Positions 35,926 through 47,055 of a DNA stretch of 64,000 bases are shown one piece after another. This DNA comes from Candidatus Roseilinea sp. (lineage in GTDB: Bacteria > Chloroflexota > Anaerolineae > J036 > Brachytrichaceae): NCBI GenBank assembly GCA_026003755.1, contig BPHV01000004.1, forward strand, positions 62,001-126,000, given 5' to 3'. Position 1 is the first letter of the stretch, and the number at the start of each line of letters is the position of its first letter. Position numbers and translations under genes: made by a program. Under the pieces are notes generated by a model. It worked only from the letters and a program-made list of their open reading frames with translations, was not told the DNA's origin and searched no databases.

Positions 35926-36864
35926 TCATCGCAGCCCGGAGCGCAAGACCCGGGCGTAAGCGCGCATGCGCTCGGCCCGCAGCGCGCGCCGATGGCCGAG
36001 TAGCCACTTGGCGCCCTCCAGCCCACACTGCCAGGCGAACATGCCCAACAGCGCCGCACGCAACAAGCCGGCCTGCACCCGGCCGTGATGCTTGGCGAAA
36101 TAGCGCACCTTGCTGGTGTTGAAGTAGATCATGCGCTGCGCCGAGACTTGCGCGCTGCTCTTGCCTTCGTGATGCACCACCCGGGCGCGCGGCTCGTAGA
36201 GCACTTGCCAGCCGGCCGCCTTGATGCGCCGGCACCAGTCCAGCTCCTCGGAGTACATGAAGAAGTTGCGCTCGTCCAGGCCGCCCACCTGACGGTAGGC
36301 TTCCCAGCGCACAAGCATCGCCGCGCCGACCACCCAGTCCACTTCGCAAGCTTCGTCATCGCGACGATCGCGAACGTAGTAGTGGTCGAGCACCGCGCGC
36401 GGCGCAATCGGCTGCAACCAAGTGCTCTCAAACAGCGCCGTCCAAAACGTCGGGAAGCGCCGGCGCGAGGACTGCACGTCCCCATCGGGATAGCGCAACT
36501 GCGGACCGATCACGCCGGCCTGGGGGTGGGCCTCGGCGCAGGCGAGCAGCGCATCGAGCGCGCCGGGCGTCACCTCCGCATCGGGGTTGAGCAACAAAAC
36601 GCATGCGGGCGTCGCGGACTGAGCGATGTGGCGCAGGCCGTCATTGCTGCCGCCTGTGAAGCCACGGTTGGTGGCATTCGCCACAACGCAAACCTCTGGG
36701 AAGTCGCGTCGCAACATCTCCACGGTTCCATCGCCGGAGGCGTTGTCCACGACGATGACGCGCTGTTCGTGCAAGGTGGCCGGGTAACGCTGCAGCGAGC
36801 CCAGGCATGCGCGCAGCAGCTCGCGCACGTTCCAACTCACAATGAGAATCGCAATCAAGTTCAC
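35926..36864 (-). CDS. Family 2 glycosyltransferase (rhamnosyltransferase-like)
   Basis: 312 residues. A GT-A fold inverting glycosyltransferase: IAILIVSWNVRELLRACLGS at the start, VIVVDNASGDGT (nucleotide-sugar site), NRGFTGGSNDGLRH, CVLLLNPDAEVTPG (DXD-like metal site) and GGLDERNFFMYSEELDWCRR, the block typical of the WbbL/rhamnosyltransferase group. The C-terminus has a weakly hydrophobic segment. Lying in the same minus-strand run as the GDP-rhamnose genes, it could use GDP-rhamnose, but the acceptor cannot be told. Confidence 0.9.
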   Translation of the reverse strand: MNLIAILIVSWNVRELLRACLGSLQRYPATLHEQRVIVVDNASGDGTVEMLRRDFPEVCVVANATNRGFTGGSNDGLRHIAQSATPACVLLLNPDAEVTPGALDALLACAEAHPQAGVIGPQLRYPDGDVQSSRRRFPTFWTALFESTWLQPIAPRAVLDHYYVRDRRDDEACEVDWVVGAAMLVRWEAYRQVGGLDERNFFMYSEELDWCRRIKAAGWQVLYEPRARVVHHEGKSSAQVSAQRMIYFNTSKVRYFAKHHGRVQAGLLRAALLGMFAWQCGLEGAKWLLGHRRALRAERMRAYARVLRSGLR

Positions 36865-36894
36865 TCACAGGCGTACATGCCGCCCGCTCATAGG

Positions 36895-37926
36895 TCAATT
36901 GGTGCGCTCGAGCGTGTAGTCCACCAAGTCAATCAACGTAGCGCGATACGGGTTATCGGGGAAGCCTTGCAGGGCTTTCTTCGCGTTCTGGGCAATTGCG
37001 TCGGCTTCGTGCAACGAACTCGCAATGGCGTCCGAGGCGCGAATTTGCGCCACGATGCGATCGTAGGTCTGCGGGTCACACTCGCCGCGCAGGGCGCACT
37101 CCAGTCCCTCCTTCCCATGCGCCTCGATGTAGCAAATTGTGGGCAGCGTGATCAAGCCGCGCCGCAGGTCGCTGCCGACCGGCTTGCCAATGCTGGCCTG
37201 CTCGCCGGTGAAGTCGAGCACATCGTCCATCACCTGGAAGGCGATGCCGAGGTCGCGCCCATAATCGTGCAGCGCGGTGATCTGCGCTTCGGTCGCATTG
37301 CAGACCACGCCGGCGGCGGCAGCAGCTAACACGAACATCGAAGCCGTCTTGCTGTAGATACGGCGATAGTAGTCGTCGCGCGTCGCGCGGAGGGCGAAGT
37401 CGGTGAACTGTTGTTGTAGCTCACCGGCGACGATCACGCCGAGCGTGTCGGCAAAGATGCTCATCACGCGGACGCTCTCGGTGCGCGCCGCCAGGTTGGC
37501 CGCCACGGCGAAGAGGTAATCGCCGGTCAGCACGGTCGCTGCCGGCGTCCACATGGCGTTCAGCGTCGCCGCGCCGCGCCGCACCAACGAGCCGTCTATC
37601 AGGTCGTCGTGAACCAGTGTGGCCGTGTGCAGCATCTCCACAGCGCTGGCCAGATCCACCGCGCGCGGGTCATCCAGCCGGCCCAGCATGCCGGCGATCA
37701 GCAGCGTGATCACCGGCCGGATACGCTTGCCGCCGCTGGCGACGATGCGTTCGACCGCCTCGCGCAACTCAGCCGGCTGGAGGTCGGGCAGATGCCGGAG
37801 CGTTGTTTCTACATCGGCAAGCTGCTGCTTCACAAGCTCTTGCGCGCGTTGTATGGCTCCTCCTTTGGAATTCGGGCGACTGTTACTGGTTGTATGCGAC
37901 ACGGCTCGTGCATTCCTTAGCGTCAT
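36895..37926 (-). CDS. Polyprenyl (trans-isoprenyl) diphosphate synthase
   Basis: 343 residues, all-helical prenyltransferase fold. The first aspartate-rich motif is LVHDDLIDGSLVRRG and the second DDVLDFTGEQASIGKPVGSD, both binding Mg-diphosphate; GGKRIRPVITLL near residue 68 is the IPP-binding element. The length and a small residue pattern before the first motif suggest a medium or long-chain product (menaquinone side chain or carrier lipid), but chain length cannot be set by eye. It is 16 bases downstream of tatD on the same strand. Confidence 0.92.
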   Translation of the reverse strand: MTLRNARAVSHTTSNSRPNSKGGAIQRAQELVKQQLADVETTLRHLPDLQPAELREAVERIVASGGKRIRPVITLLIAGMLGRLDDPRAVDLASAVEMLHTATLVHDDLIDGSLVRRGAATLNAMWTPAATVLTGDYLFAVAANLAARTESVRVMSIFADTLGVIVAGELQQQFTDFALRATRDDYYRRIYSKTASMFVLAAAAAGVVCNATEAQITALHDYGRDLGIAFQVMDDVLDFTGEQASIGKPVGSDLRRGLITLPTICYIEAHGKEGLECALRGECDPQTYDRIVAQIRASDAIASSLHEADAIAQNAKKALQGFPDNPYRATLIDLVDYTLERTN

Positions 37927-37942
37927 CTTAAAACATCCCTGC

Positions 37943-38746
37943 TCAGTTCAATCGAAACAATCGGCGCCCATTATCCGTCGTAATGCGCGCAATGTCACGT
38001 ATGGACTGCCGGCGCAATTCGGCGACTGCGTGCGCGACTTCGACCAGGTAGGCCGGCTCATTGCGCCGGCCGCGATGCGACTGCGGCGCGAGATAGGGCG
38101 AATCGGTCTCGACGACGATGCGTTCCAACGGGGCAGTTTTGACCACGTCGCGCAGTGTCTTGGCGTTGGGATAGGTGACCGGACCGCCGACACCGATGTA
38201 AAAGTCCAGCGCCAGCGCAGCGCACAGATGCTCCATGCGCCCGGAGAAAGCGTGCATGACTAGCCCCGGCAAGCCGCGCCCGTGCTCACGCAGCAGCACT
38301 AACGCATCATCGTAAGCATCACGGCAATGCACGATCACCGGCAGGTTCAGTTCGCGCGCCAGCGCTAGTTGCGCGATGAATGCTTGCGCCTGCCGGTCGC
38401 GCGGCGTGGTCTGCCAGTGGTAATCCAGACCGATTTCGCCGATGGCGACGACTTGCGGCGCATGCGCCAATGCGCGCAATTCAGCCAGATGTGCTTCGCC
38501 AAAATCCGCTGCGTCGTTGGGATGCACGCCCACCGCAGCGACGACGCCAACATGCACCTGAGCCAAGGCCACGGCACGCCGGCTGCTCTCCAGGTCATAG
38601 GCTGGGTTGAGGAAGTGCACCACGCCAGCCGCGCGCGCCCGCGCGATGGCCACATCGCGATCGGGATCGAACGCGGCCACATCTAAATGACAATGGGTAT
38701 CGAACAACTCAACTTGCTCGACCTGACCGACCGCCTCATGCTCCAT
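37943..38746 (-). CDS. tatD: TatD family metal-dependent deoxyribonuclease
   Basis: 267 residues, the usual length. TIM-barrel metallohydrolase: the N-terminal [13 protein letters not shown] holds the HxH metal pair, [11 protein letters not shown] the glutamate, [14 protein letters not shown] a histidine, and [16 protein letters not shown] the final aspartate with the family signature. TatD proteins are 3'-5' exonucleases linked to DNA repair. The ATG overlaps the end of the phosphohexomutase gene by 11 bases, implying coupled translation. Confidence 0.94.
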   Translation of the reverse strand: MEHEAVGQVEQVELFDTHCHLDVAAFDPDRDVAIARARAAGVVHFLNPAYDLESSRRAVALAQVHVGVVAAVGVHPNDAADFGEAHLAELRALAHAPQVVAIGEIGLDYHWQTTPRDRQAQAFIAQLALARELNLPVIVHCRDAYDDALVLLREHGRGLPGLVMHAFSGRMEHLCAALALDFYIGVGGPVTYPNAKTLRDVVKTAPLERIVVETDSPYLAPQSHRGRRNEPAYLVEVAHAVAELRRQSIRDIARITTDNGRRLFRLN

Positions 38747-40169
38747 GCGCGATCTTGACCCCGTCTTGCAACACCGGCTCGACCAGCGACGCCTCCCGCG
38801 TTTCGCAATACACGCGCATCAGCGGCTCCGTGCCGGACATGCGAATGAGCAGCCAGCCGCCGTCTGCGAAGAGGAACTTATAGCCGTCGGTCATGTCTTT
38901 GCCGACCACCTTCAAGCCGGCGATCGTCGCCGGCTGCGCTGCGCGCAGGCGCGCCTGGATCGCTTCGCGCTGTTGCGGGTCTATCGGCGAGTCCACGCGG
39001 TCGTAGTAGTGGGGGCCCACTTTCTCGAAGAGCCAGTCAATCAACTGCGTCGGCGTCTTGCCCGTGCGCACTTGCAGATCAAGGAAGTACAGGTTGGCCA
39101 AGATGCCATCGCGCTCCGGGGCGTTGCCGCGAAAGGCATAGCCGCCGCTCTCCTCGCCGCCGATCATGGCGTTCGTCTCGGTCATCTTGGGCGCGACGTA
39201 TTTGAAGCCCACACCGGTCTCATAGACGGGCACACCGTAAAGCGCACCCAGCTTGTTGAGCATCGAGGTGGTGCTGAGCGTCTTGACGATCGGGCCGCGC
39301 TCACCGCGAATCTCCAGCAAATACAGCGCCAGCAGGGCATAGGCGCGCAACTGGTTGATGAAGCCGCCGCGTTCGTCGCCGAAGCCACACCGGTCGGCGT
39401 CGCCATCGGTGATGCAGCAGCAGTTCGCGCCGATTTCCTTCGTCCTGGCCAGGGCGACGTTCACATTGGGCGGGATCGGCTCCGGGCGCGTCATCTCTGG
39501 GAAGATCGGGTTGCGCGCGCTGTGAATCTCGACGACCTCCGTCTTCGCCCCGCCGATCAATCGCGGCAACCAGCCGGCGCCGTTGCCCCACATTGGGTCC
39601 ACGAGCACCTTCAGGCCGGCATTGGCGATGGCCCTGAGATCCACCAGACGTTCGAGGTTAGCGATATATTCGACCGACGGATCGAAGCGTTCGATCAGGC
39701 CTTGCGACAGCGCTTTGTCGAAGTCCAGCCGCTTGACCTCAGCGTCCGAAGCAGGGATGGCTGCTTCGATCTGCGCCAGGCCATCGGGAGCAATCGCGCC
39801 GCCGGTGTGGTCGCGCACCTTGAAGCCATTGTCTTGCGGCGGATTGTGACTGGCGGTGATGTTGATCGCGCCGATCGCCCGTTTGGCGCTCACGGCGAAA
39901 GCGATGACCGGCGTAGGCGTTGCGCCGTCGGTCAGCCACACCTTCAGGCCGTGGCCGGCGAGCACTTCGGCTGCCGCGGCGGCGAAGTTTTCTGACTGGA
40001 AGCGCCTATCGTAGCCGATGACGACCGCCGGCTGCGACGATTCCCCCGCCTTGGGCGTTGTCAGGATATAGCGCGCGTAACCTTCAGCGCAGCGCCGCAC
40101 ATTGGCAAATGTATAGTCGTCTGCCATGCGCCCGCGCCAGCCATCCGTCCCAAATTTAATTTGGATCAT
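38736..40169 (-). CDS. Phosphoglucomutase/phosphomannomutase family enzyme
   Basis: About 477 residues of the alpha-D-phosphohexomutase family: [10 protein letters not shown] at the start, catalytic phosphoserine loop [13 protein letters not shown], Mg-binding [10 protein letters not shown], sugar-ring loop [10 protein letters not shown], and C-terminal phosphate-binding [12 protein letters not shown]. Within this gene run it most likely makes mannose-1-phosphate for GDP-mannose. The ATG at 40169 has AAGGGG before it; a GTG at 40175 overlapping the gmd stop (GTGA) is an alternative. The metal loop lets neither substrate be excluded. Confidence 0.92.
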   Translation of the reverse strand: MIQIKFGTDGWRGRMADDYTFANVRRCAEGYARYILTTPKAGESSQPAVVIGYDRRFQSENFAAAAAEVLAGHGLKVWLTDGATPTPVIAFAVSAKRAIGAINITASHNPPQDNGFKVRDHTGGAIAPDGLAQIEAAIPASDAEVKRLDFDKALSQGLIERFDPSVEYIANLERLVDLRAIANAGLKVLVDPMWGNGAGWLPRLIGGAKTEVVEIHSARNPIFPEMTRPEPIPPNVNVALARTKEIGANCCCITDGDADRCGFGDERGGFINQLRAYALLALYLLEIRGERGPIVKTLSTTSMLNKLGALYGVPVYETGVGFKYVAPKMTETNAMIGGEESGGYAFRGNAPERDGILANLYFLDLQVRTGKTPTQLIDWLFEKVGPHYYDRVDSPIDPQQREAIQARLRAAQPATIAGLKVVGKDMTDGYKFLFADGGWLLIRMSGTEPLMRVYCETREASLVEPVLQDGVKIAHGA

Positions 40170-40171
40170 AC

Positions 40172-42134
<1,963 letters not shown>

Positions 42135-42215
42135 GACAAAGCCAACCTGGGCGACGGATCTGGATTGCGGCGCAACTCTATCACAGGTTGCGCGCGGGTT
42201 GGGCTGAGGCGGCGC

Positions 42216-42806
42216 TTACGGGCCGGCCGAGGGCGTTGCTATCGGCACCGGAGGAGGGGTCGGCGGTGGCACCAGCGCGATCGGGATGAGGGTGGTTACC
42301 CCAAACGCCAACGAGCCGATCACCGCCAGCAGCACCAACACCACGAAGCCAGCGCCGCCAACGATGCCAATCCATGAGAACAGGCGCGCTTGGTCGGGCT
42401 TGGTGGCATTGCGCGCGCCGGCCAAGCCAACGCTGCCCAGCAACAGCGGCACCAGCGGCAGCGGCGGCGCGCAGATCGCAATGCCGATGCCGAAACAGGT
42501 GGCCATGGAGAATATGCCGCTGATGCAGGCCAGCAACGCGATGATGTCGTTGCCGTTGCGCTGGCGCGTGATGCGGGGCGGCGGCGCCGTTGGCAGGCGC
42601 GGCAAAACCGCCGCACGACCGAGCTGATCCAGATATACCTTAGGCGCGTAGACCCCCTTGCCCTGAGACATCAGTTGGCGCGCTACGCGCTCGCTGACCC
42701 GCCGGCCGTCATCGGCATACCAGAGATGTTCGGCGCACAGCGGCACGCCGGTGACCTCGCACCGCTCGATCGCTTCATTCAGGCAGTCCACGCACCGGGC
42801 CGACAT
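42216..42806 (-). CDS. B-box-type zinc-finger membrane protein, unknown (196 aa)
   Basis: The N-terminus CVDCLNEAIERCEVTGVPLC followed by AEH has the spacing of a B-box-like zinc site. Basic and proline-rich linker follows (RLPTAPPPRITRQR), then two long hydrophobic segments (DIIALLACISGIFSMATCFG and SWIGIVGGAGFVVLVLLAVI) as in DUF4190-type proteins, and a proline-rich tail (LVPPPTPPPVPIATPS). It is probably a membrane protein with a cytoplasmic zinc finger. Function unknown. Confidence 0.75.
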   Translation of the reverse strand: MSARCVDCLNEAIERCEVTGVPLCAEHLWYADDGRRVSERVARQLMSQGKGVYAPKVYLDQLGRAAVLPRLPTAPPPRITRQRNGNDIIALLACISGIFSMATCFGIGIAICAPPLPLVPLLLGSVGLAGARNATKPDQARLFSWIGIVGGAGFVVLVLLAVIGSLAFGVTTLIPIALVPPPTPPPVPIATPSAGP

Positions 42807-42812
42807 GGCAGA

Positions 42813-42914
42813 TAGTCAGAAGTCAGAGCATCAGAAGCCAGAGTTCAGATCAGAGACTGTCTGAGGTCTGATTTCTGCAATCTGAATTCTGACGCCCGAC
42901 ATCTGACTTCTGAA
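42813..42914. repeat. Inverted short-unit repeat array (TCAGA/TCTGA)
   Basis: The left half holds TCAGAAGTCAGAGCATCAGA and AGCCAGAGTTCAGATCAGAG; the right half holds TCTGAGGTCTGATTTCTGC, AATCTGAATTCTGA and ATCTGACTTCTGA. The halves are roughly reverse complements and could pair as an imperfect hairpin. It sits between a zinc-finger gene and the tRNA-Ser. Confidence 0.8.
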
Positions 42915-42927
42915 CGTCCGAGGAGAG

Positions 42928-43016
42928 CGGAGAGAGTGAGATTCGAACTCACGGTGACCCATACGGGCCACAACGGTTTTCGAGACCGCCCCGTTCAACC
43001 ACTCCGGCATCTCTCC
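42928..43016 (-). tRNA. tRNA-Ser (anticodon CGA)
   Basis: 89 nt on the minus strand. The acceptor arms GGAGAGA and TCTCTCC pair, with discriminator G and no encoded CCA. The D-arm region is GCCGGAGTGGTTGAACGGGG; the anticodon stem and loop read GCGGT-CTCGAAA-ACCGT, giving CGA; a long variable arm (GTGGCCCGTATGGGTCAC) marks a class II serine tRNA; the T-loop contains GTTCGAATC. Confidence 0.96.
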
Positions 43017-43030
43017 GTGCGCCGTTAATT

Positions 43031-43840
43031 TTACCGTGATTTCTGCGCTGAGGAGTTCGCTTCGGCTGCCTTTCGCAGCCCGTGGCAGTGGGCGCTTCCC
43101 CGGGTTTGAATATGTCTGCGAAAGTAATCGCACCGACGCCGCAGCGGGCAGCGCGTGCACTCCGGGTTGCGCGCGTGGCAGACCGCTCGCCCATGCCGAA
43201 TCAGGTTGATGTGGAAGGCGAACTGCGCGCCGGGCGGACAGATGTGTTCCATCCACTCATGCGTCTGATCGGCGGTTAGCTTCGGGGGGCGGAGGCCAAG
43301 CCGCCCGGTCACGCGATGGACATGCGTGTCCACCGGAAAGACGGGTTTGTCGTAGCAGAACAGCAGCACGATGGCCGCTGTCTTCGGCCCGATGCCTTTG
43401 ATGTCGAGCAGCCACCGCCGCGCCTGATCCACCGGCATCTGGGCGAGGAAGTCTATGTCCAGCTTGCCGCGCGCTTCGGTAATGTGTCGCAGGGCCAACT
43501 GAATGCGCGGGCCTTTTTGGTTGGCCAGGCCGGCTGGGCGAATGGCCTCGATGACCGCTTCCACCGGCGCATCTCGCACGGCCTCCCAGGTCGGGAAGCG
43601 CGCACGCAGCCGGGCGTAGGCCAGATCGCGGTTGCCGTCGTTGGTGTTCTGTGAGAGGATGGTCGCGACCAGTTCGCTCACCCCGTCGAGCCGCGTCCAC
43701 TGCGGCTCGCCGTAGGTCGCTAACAACTTCTCATGGACGATCTTCGCCCTGCGCCTCAGCGCGCGCTCATCCGCCACCAGCGATCGCTCATTCGCGTCGC
43801 GTCGTTTCTGAATCGCCCGCCCATCTTTCACATCCGTCAT
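43031..43840 (-). CDS. nth: Endonuclease III-like DNA glycosylase
   Basis: About 269 residues. HhH-GPD fold with a C-terminal iron-sulfur loop. LVATILSQNTNDGNRDLAYA starts the helical core, LLDIKGIGPKTAAIVLLF is the helix-hairpin-helix with the catalytic lysine position, FPVDTHVHRVTGRLGL carries the aspartate, and CHARNPECTRCPLRRRC fits the Fe4S4 cysteine spacing C-x6-C-x2-C-x5-C. It excises oxidised pyrimidines. The N-terminus is about 40 residues longer than usual. The ATG at 43840 is preferred to a TTG six bases upstream. Repeat-like DNA abuts the start. Confidence 0.93.
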   Translation of the reverse strand: MTDVKDGRAIQKRRDANERSLVADERALRRRAKIVHEKLLATYGEPQWTRLDGVSELVATILSQNTNDGNRDLAYARLRARFPTWEAVRDAPVEAVIEAIRPAGLANQKGPRIQLALRHITEARGKLDIDFLAQMPVDQARRWLLDIKGIGPKTAAIVLLFCYDKPVFPVDTHVHRVTGRLGLRPPKLTADQTHEWMEHICPPGAQFAFHINLIRHGRAVCHARNPECTRCPLRRRCDYFRRHIQTRGSAHCHGLRKAAEANSSAQKSR

Positions 43841-43900
43841 CTCCAACCCCTAATCTCTAACCCCTAATCTCTAATCTCTAATCATCAACCATCAACCCCC
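43836..43900. repeat. Short-unit array (CTAATCTCTAATCTCTAATC type)
   Basis: Tandem imperfect units CCCCTAATCTCTAACCCC, then TAATCTCTAATCTCTAATC, then ATCAACCATCAACCCC. It lies between nth and the next minus-strand gene and provides that gene's TAG stop (43878-43880). Confidence 0.75.
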
Positions 43901-44648
43901 TCAACGCCTCCGCGTCATCACCCGAGACGACCCAGAACTCCGGCGAGGCCACGCTCCCCCCTGCGCCAAGCAGCATCCCTTCGGCGCGGTAGCGGGCGGA
44001 TAATCGTTCAAAGCGCTCACCGCTCACCTCGAGTTGGATCTCGGTGCGCACTGAGGACGAAGGGCCATACCCATCCAACGCCCGGATCATCACGGCAGGC
44101 GGGCGAGTGCGGTTCGATGCGACCGGCTGCACGATCAGACAACGGCGACGCAAAAATCCGGTTGCCGTCGGCGTGGCCGGAGACCACGATTCCCACCCCG
44201 CAGCCGGATCGCCCAACTCAGCCCGCCTAGGCTCATCGCCGGACGGCGCAGCCAGCAACCCCTGCGCGCCTTCTAGCAACACGCGCCACAAGCCAGGCGG
44301 CGCGCCGAGGTTAAACAGCCCTCCAAAAGCGTAATCAATGCGGATTACGTCCAGCGCATCGAGATAGACATCGTCCGCGCCCTCGTTCGTCACAGACAAC
44401 TGCGCCGTCCAGCCAGGGCCACGCTCCTGCCAAATCCACGATGCGCGCAGGCCATCACACGTCGTCACGAACGAAAGCGGATCGTCGCTATAACGCTGCG
44501 AGGCGCTCACGCGCATCGTCCGCAGCGTCGCCGAGTCAGTCGCGCGATAGCGCACCTGAGCCGCGATCCGGTGCATCGTTGGACCGTCATCCCAGTTGAT
44601 GGTGATGTGATGGTCCATCACAGCCAGCACGCCGTTTGTGTTAATCAT
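43878..44648 (-). CDS. Unknown beta-rich protein, possible GH36-type N-terminal domain only (256 aa)
   Basis: Strand-rich throughout: GLRASWIWQERGPGWTAQLS, VYLDALDVIRIDYAFGGL, WESWSPATPTATGFLRRRC and RTEIQLEVSGERFERLSARY. The order and the WxSW-like element recall the N-terminal super-sandwich of GH36 alpha-galactosidases, but no catalytic barrel follows; the frame stops in repeat DNA. It may be a truncated glycosidase or a stand-alone carbohydrate-binding domain. It follows the GH20 gene on the same strand, which fits a sugar-degradation role. Assignment is weak. Confidence 0.55.
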   Translation of the reverse strand: MINTNGVLAVMDHHITINWDDGPTMHRIAAQVRYRATDSATLRTMRVSASQRYSDDPLSFVTTCDGLRASWIWQERGPGWTAQLSVTNEGADDVYLDALDVIRIDYAFGGLFNLGAPPGLWRVLLEGAQGLLAAPSGDEPRRAELGDPAAGWESWSPATPTATGFLRRRCLIVQPVASNRTRPPAVMIRALDGYGPSSSVRTEIQLEVSGERFERLSARYRAEGMLLGAGGSVASPEFWVVSGDDAEALRGLMVDD

Positions 44649-44722
44649 GGGCTGTAAGCCATGCGCTGTGAGCTTGGAAATCGGTCATGAGGGATGCAAT
44701 TCCACAACTCCAAACTCACAAC

Positions 44723-46591
44723 TCAGCACTGGATGTTCTTGGCGCTGTCCGCCATACCGCCTGGACGATTGCGCGCCAGCCAGACGCGGTGGTGCTCGGC
44801 GATGAGCTTGCGCCGTTCGCGCTCGATCACTTTGAGATCGGCTGCACCGCGACTGCGGGCTGCGCTCAGCCGCTCCAGTCGCGCCATCCCGTAGCGCATC
44901 AGGTGAATGGCATACGCAAATTCGCGCCGCACCAGCGCGGCATCGGGGCGCTGCATCTTCAACGTCGGCACGATCGCTTCGAGGCGGTCGAGTTCTTTGT
45001 TCACGCGCGTCAGCCAACGCCGCTCGATGGCGGCCTCCTTTAAGCGGCGTCGCAGCGCTTCCGCGCTGAGCGTGACGGCGTAGGCATACGCCGTGCCGTT
45101 GTCAGTTCGGAAAGGGATGTGCGTATACACGTTGCCGAGATCGTAGGCGAATTTGCCGGTCGCCCCGCTCGGATCGGCGAAGATGTGCAAACTTGCCGCA
45201 CGAGCAACGTCCATATCGCGGTTGGACGCAGCGCACCAGGACACGCCGGCGCCATAGGCATAGGGCAAATAGCTGACCGGCAGAGGCTGCAGATGGCCGT
45301 AGTCGCCCCAGTCGGTGTTGAGGAAGCCCACCGCGCCATGCCGCTTGCCGTTCTCGGCAGCATTCAGCAGATTGCCGATGGCGTTATCGGTGCGGCCACC
45401 GATGCTGTTCCACGACGACGTGCCGCCGCACACGTAGAACGGAATGCCCGACGCCGCGAACTTGGCGCCGTGGTCGGCGAAGGGATGATCGTATTCGTAG
45501 CCCCACTCCATCGCAATCACATCTTTGGGTAGCTCGGCGACAAGCTCAGGATGCGCCATGATGATGTCCCCCCAGAACTGCATCGTTCGGCCATGGCGCT
45601 TGACCCGCTCGTAAATCTGAAGCAGAAAGTCCAGATAGACGCGACCGACGCCTTTAGCCTCGACCTCGGCTTTGCTGCGCCCGTTACCTAGGTCCACCGT
45701 CTCGTCGCAGCCGACGTTGAAGAACCGGCTGGTGTAGTGGGGCAGCACCTCCTCGAAGATCTCCTCAACCAACTTGATGCTGCCGGGGTCGCTTGGACAC
45801 AACGTAAATGGCTCGGCAAAGTAGCCCCACGCGGTCTCACAGCCGTTTGGGCATTCGGCGAGCGAGCGATACGCATCATGGATCAGCCAGCGGCGCATGT
45901 GGCCAAAGCAGTTCTGATTCGGCACTAAGTCCATGTGCCGCGCCCGGCAATAGGCATCGAGCTGCATGATCTCCTCGCCCGTCATCGGCGAGGCGTTGGC
46001 CCATACGACCGGGTGACGCCGGAAGGCGAACGTGTGTTCGGTATAGAGCTGAAATTCGTTGACCTTCAACTCAGCCAGGAGGTCCACCAGCTCAAACAGC
46101 GTCGCCATCGTCGGCACCTTGTCGCGGCTGATGTCGAGCATGACGCCGCGTCGTGCAAAATCCGGCGCGTCTTCGATGCGCAGCAGTGGGAGCACGCGGC
46201 CATACTGGCGCAAAAGCTGAGTCAGCGTCATGACGCCGTAAAACGCCCCGGCCGTCGTCGGCGCAGTAATGGTGATGCGCTCGGATGTCACGTCAAGCGT
46301 GTAGCTTTGCCGTTCGGTATCGCAGCCGGCGTCGCCGGCGCCTCCGATGGCAATCAGCAAGCCAATGCTCTCCGCAGGCGCCGCGTCGCTGGCGTGGATG
46401 TGCCAAGTCACGCGCGAATACCGGCTGAGCGCGCGCTGCGCCTCTTGCGCCTCGAAGAATCCTTGCGCGGGCGTTGACATCTTGAGCACGATGAGACGTT
46501 CGGGCTGGATTTCAAGCACACCGCTATACGGCGTAATGGCGCGCGGCTCCGGAACAAGACAAGGCGAGAGCAGATGGGATTGCTTAGGCAT
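44723..46591 (-). CDS. GH20 beta-N-acetylhexosaminidase-like enzyme (622 aa)
   Basis: N-terminal GH20b-like domain (residues about 10-140), ending TTAGAFYGVMTLTQLLRQYG, followed by the TIM barrel: FARRGVMLDISRDKVPTMAT, VNEFQLYTEHTFAF, NQNCFGHMRRWL and FFNVGCDETVDLG, where the Asp-Glu pair is the catalytic polarising/acid pair. FLNTDWGDYGHLQPLP resembles the substrate tryptophan region. A helical tail follows the barrel. It removes terminal GlcNAc or GalNAc from glycans. No signal peptide is seen, so it is probably intracellular, acting on imported oligosaccharides. Confidence 0.9.
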   Translation of the reverse strand: MPKQSHLLSPCLVPEPRAITPYSGVLEIQPERLIVLKMSTPAQGFFEAQEAQRALSRYSRVTWHIHASDAAPAESIGLLIAIGGAGDAGCDTERQSYTLDVTSERITITAPTTAGAFYGVMTLTQLLRQYGRVLPLLRIEDAPDFARRGVMLDISRDKVPTMATLFELVDLLAELKVNEFQLYTEHTFAFRRHPVVWANASPMTGEEIMQLDAYCRARHMDLVPNQNCFGHMRRWLIHDAYRSLAECPNGCETAWGYFAEPFTLCPSDPGSIKLVEEIFEEVLPHYTSRFFNVGCDETVDLGNGRSKAEVEAKGVGRVYLDFLLQIYERVKRHGRTMQFWGDIIMAHPELVAELPKDVIAMEWGYEYDHPFADHGAKFAASGIPFYVCGGTSSWNSIGGRTDNAIGNLLNAAENGKRHGAVGFLNTDWGDYGHLQPLPVSYLPYAYGAGVSWCAASNRDMDVARAASLHIFADPSGATGKFAYDLGNVYTHIPFRTDNGTAYAYAVTLSAEALRRRLKEAAIERRWLTRVNKELDRLEAIVPTLKMQRPDAALVRREFAYAIHLMRYGMARLERLSAARSRGAADLKVIERERRKLIAEHHRVWLARNRPGGMADSAKNIQC

Positions 46592-46657
46592 GGCTCCGTT
46601 GTGGGCGACATTGTACGACGGGGATCAGCAGGCGCGATTACAATCGCCCTTCGACCG

Positions 46658-47041
46658 ATGGCCGATCTGAATTCATACCTTGCTTGGCGCATCGTGCAAG
46701 GCGTAGGCGCCCAAGCGGGCGAGCTGCTCCTGCGGCTCGACCATGCCGGCCGTGACGGCCTGTTGCGCGAAGTCGCGTTCGCCACTGAGCTGGCAGGCGC
46801 GACGCCGCCGATCGAACGCGCTCCGCCCGATCAGCTTGCGCGCTTGCTGGCATCCGGTCCAACCGAGTATTTCGCCGCATACGACCGCCACCGCCGCCAA
46901 CGCGCGCGCAGCGCGGTCGTCGTGACCTGTGACGAGAACCGCCACCCGGGCAGCCAGAATGCTTCTGCGCTGAGCGCGGAGTTCATGTCGTCGAACGCTG
47001 AGATCGAGGCCGACGGTCAGCCGATCGTCAACCTCGGATAA
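46658..47041 (+). CDS. Hypothetical protein (127 aa)
   Basis: From ATG 46658 the frame reads ADLNSYLAWRIVQGVGAQAG, LLREVAFATELAGATPPIER and, at the end, AEIEADGQPIVNLG. No family is recognised. TACAAT lies 12 bases upstream of the ATG and the gene is just before the HAD phosphatase (14 bases), supporting it as a real member of the plus-strand run. Longer in-frame sequence to 46574 overlaps the divergent GH20 gene and is rejected. Composition is compatible with a soluble helical protein. Confidence 0.55.
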   Translation: MADLNSYLAWRIVQGVGAQAGELLLRLDHAGRDGLLREVAFATELAGATPPIERAPPDQLARLLASGPTEYFAAYDRHRRQRARSAVVVTCDENRHPGSQNASALSAEFMSSNAEIEADGQPIVNLG

Positions 47042-47055
47042 TCCGAGTCAGAAGG

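Noticed and set aside
36085-37329. 414-codon plus-strand frame across the GT2 and prenyl synthase genes
   Set aside because: It spans two conserved opposite-strand genes and their gap, so it is antisense noise.
38745-39995. 416-codon plus-strand frame opposite the phosphohexomutase gene
   Set aside because: Shadow of a clear enzyme gene; no family character on the plus strand.
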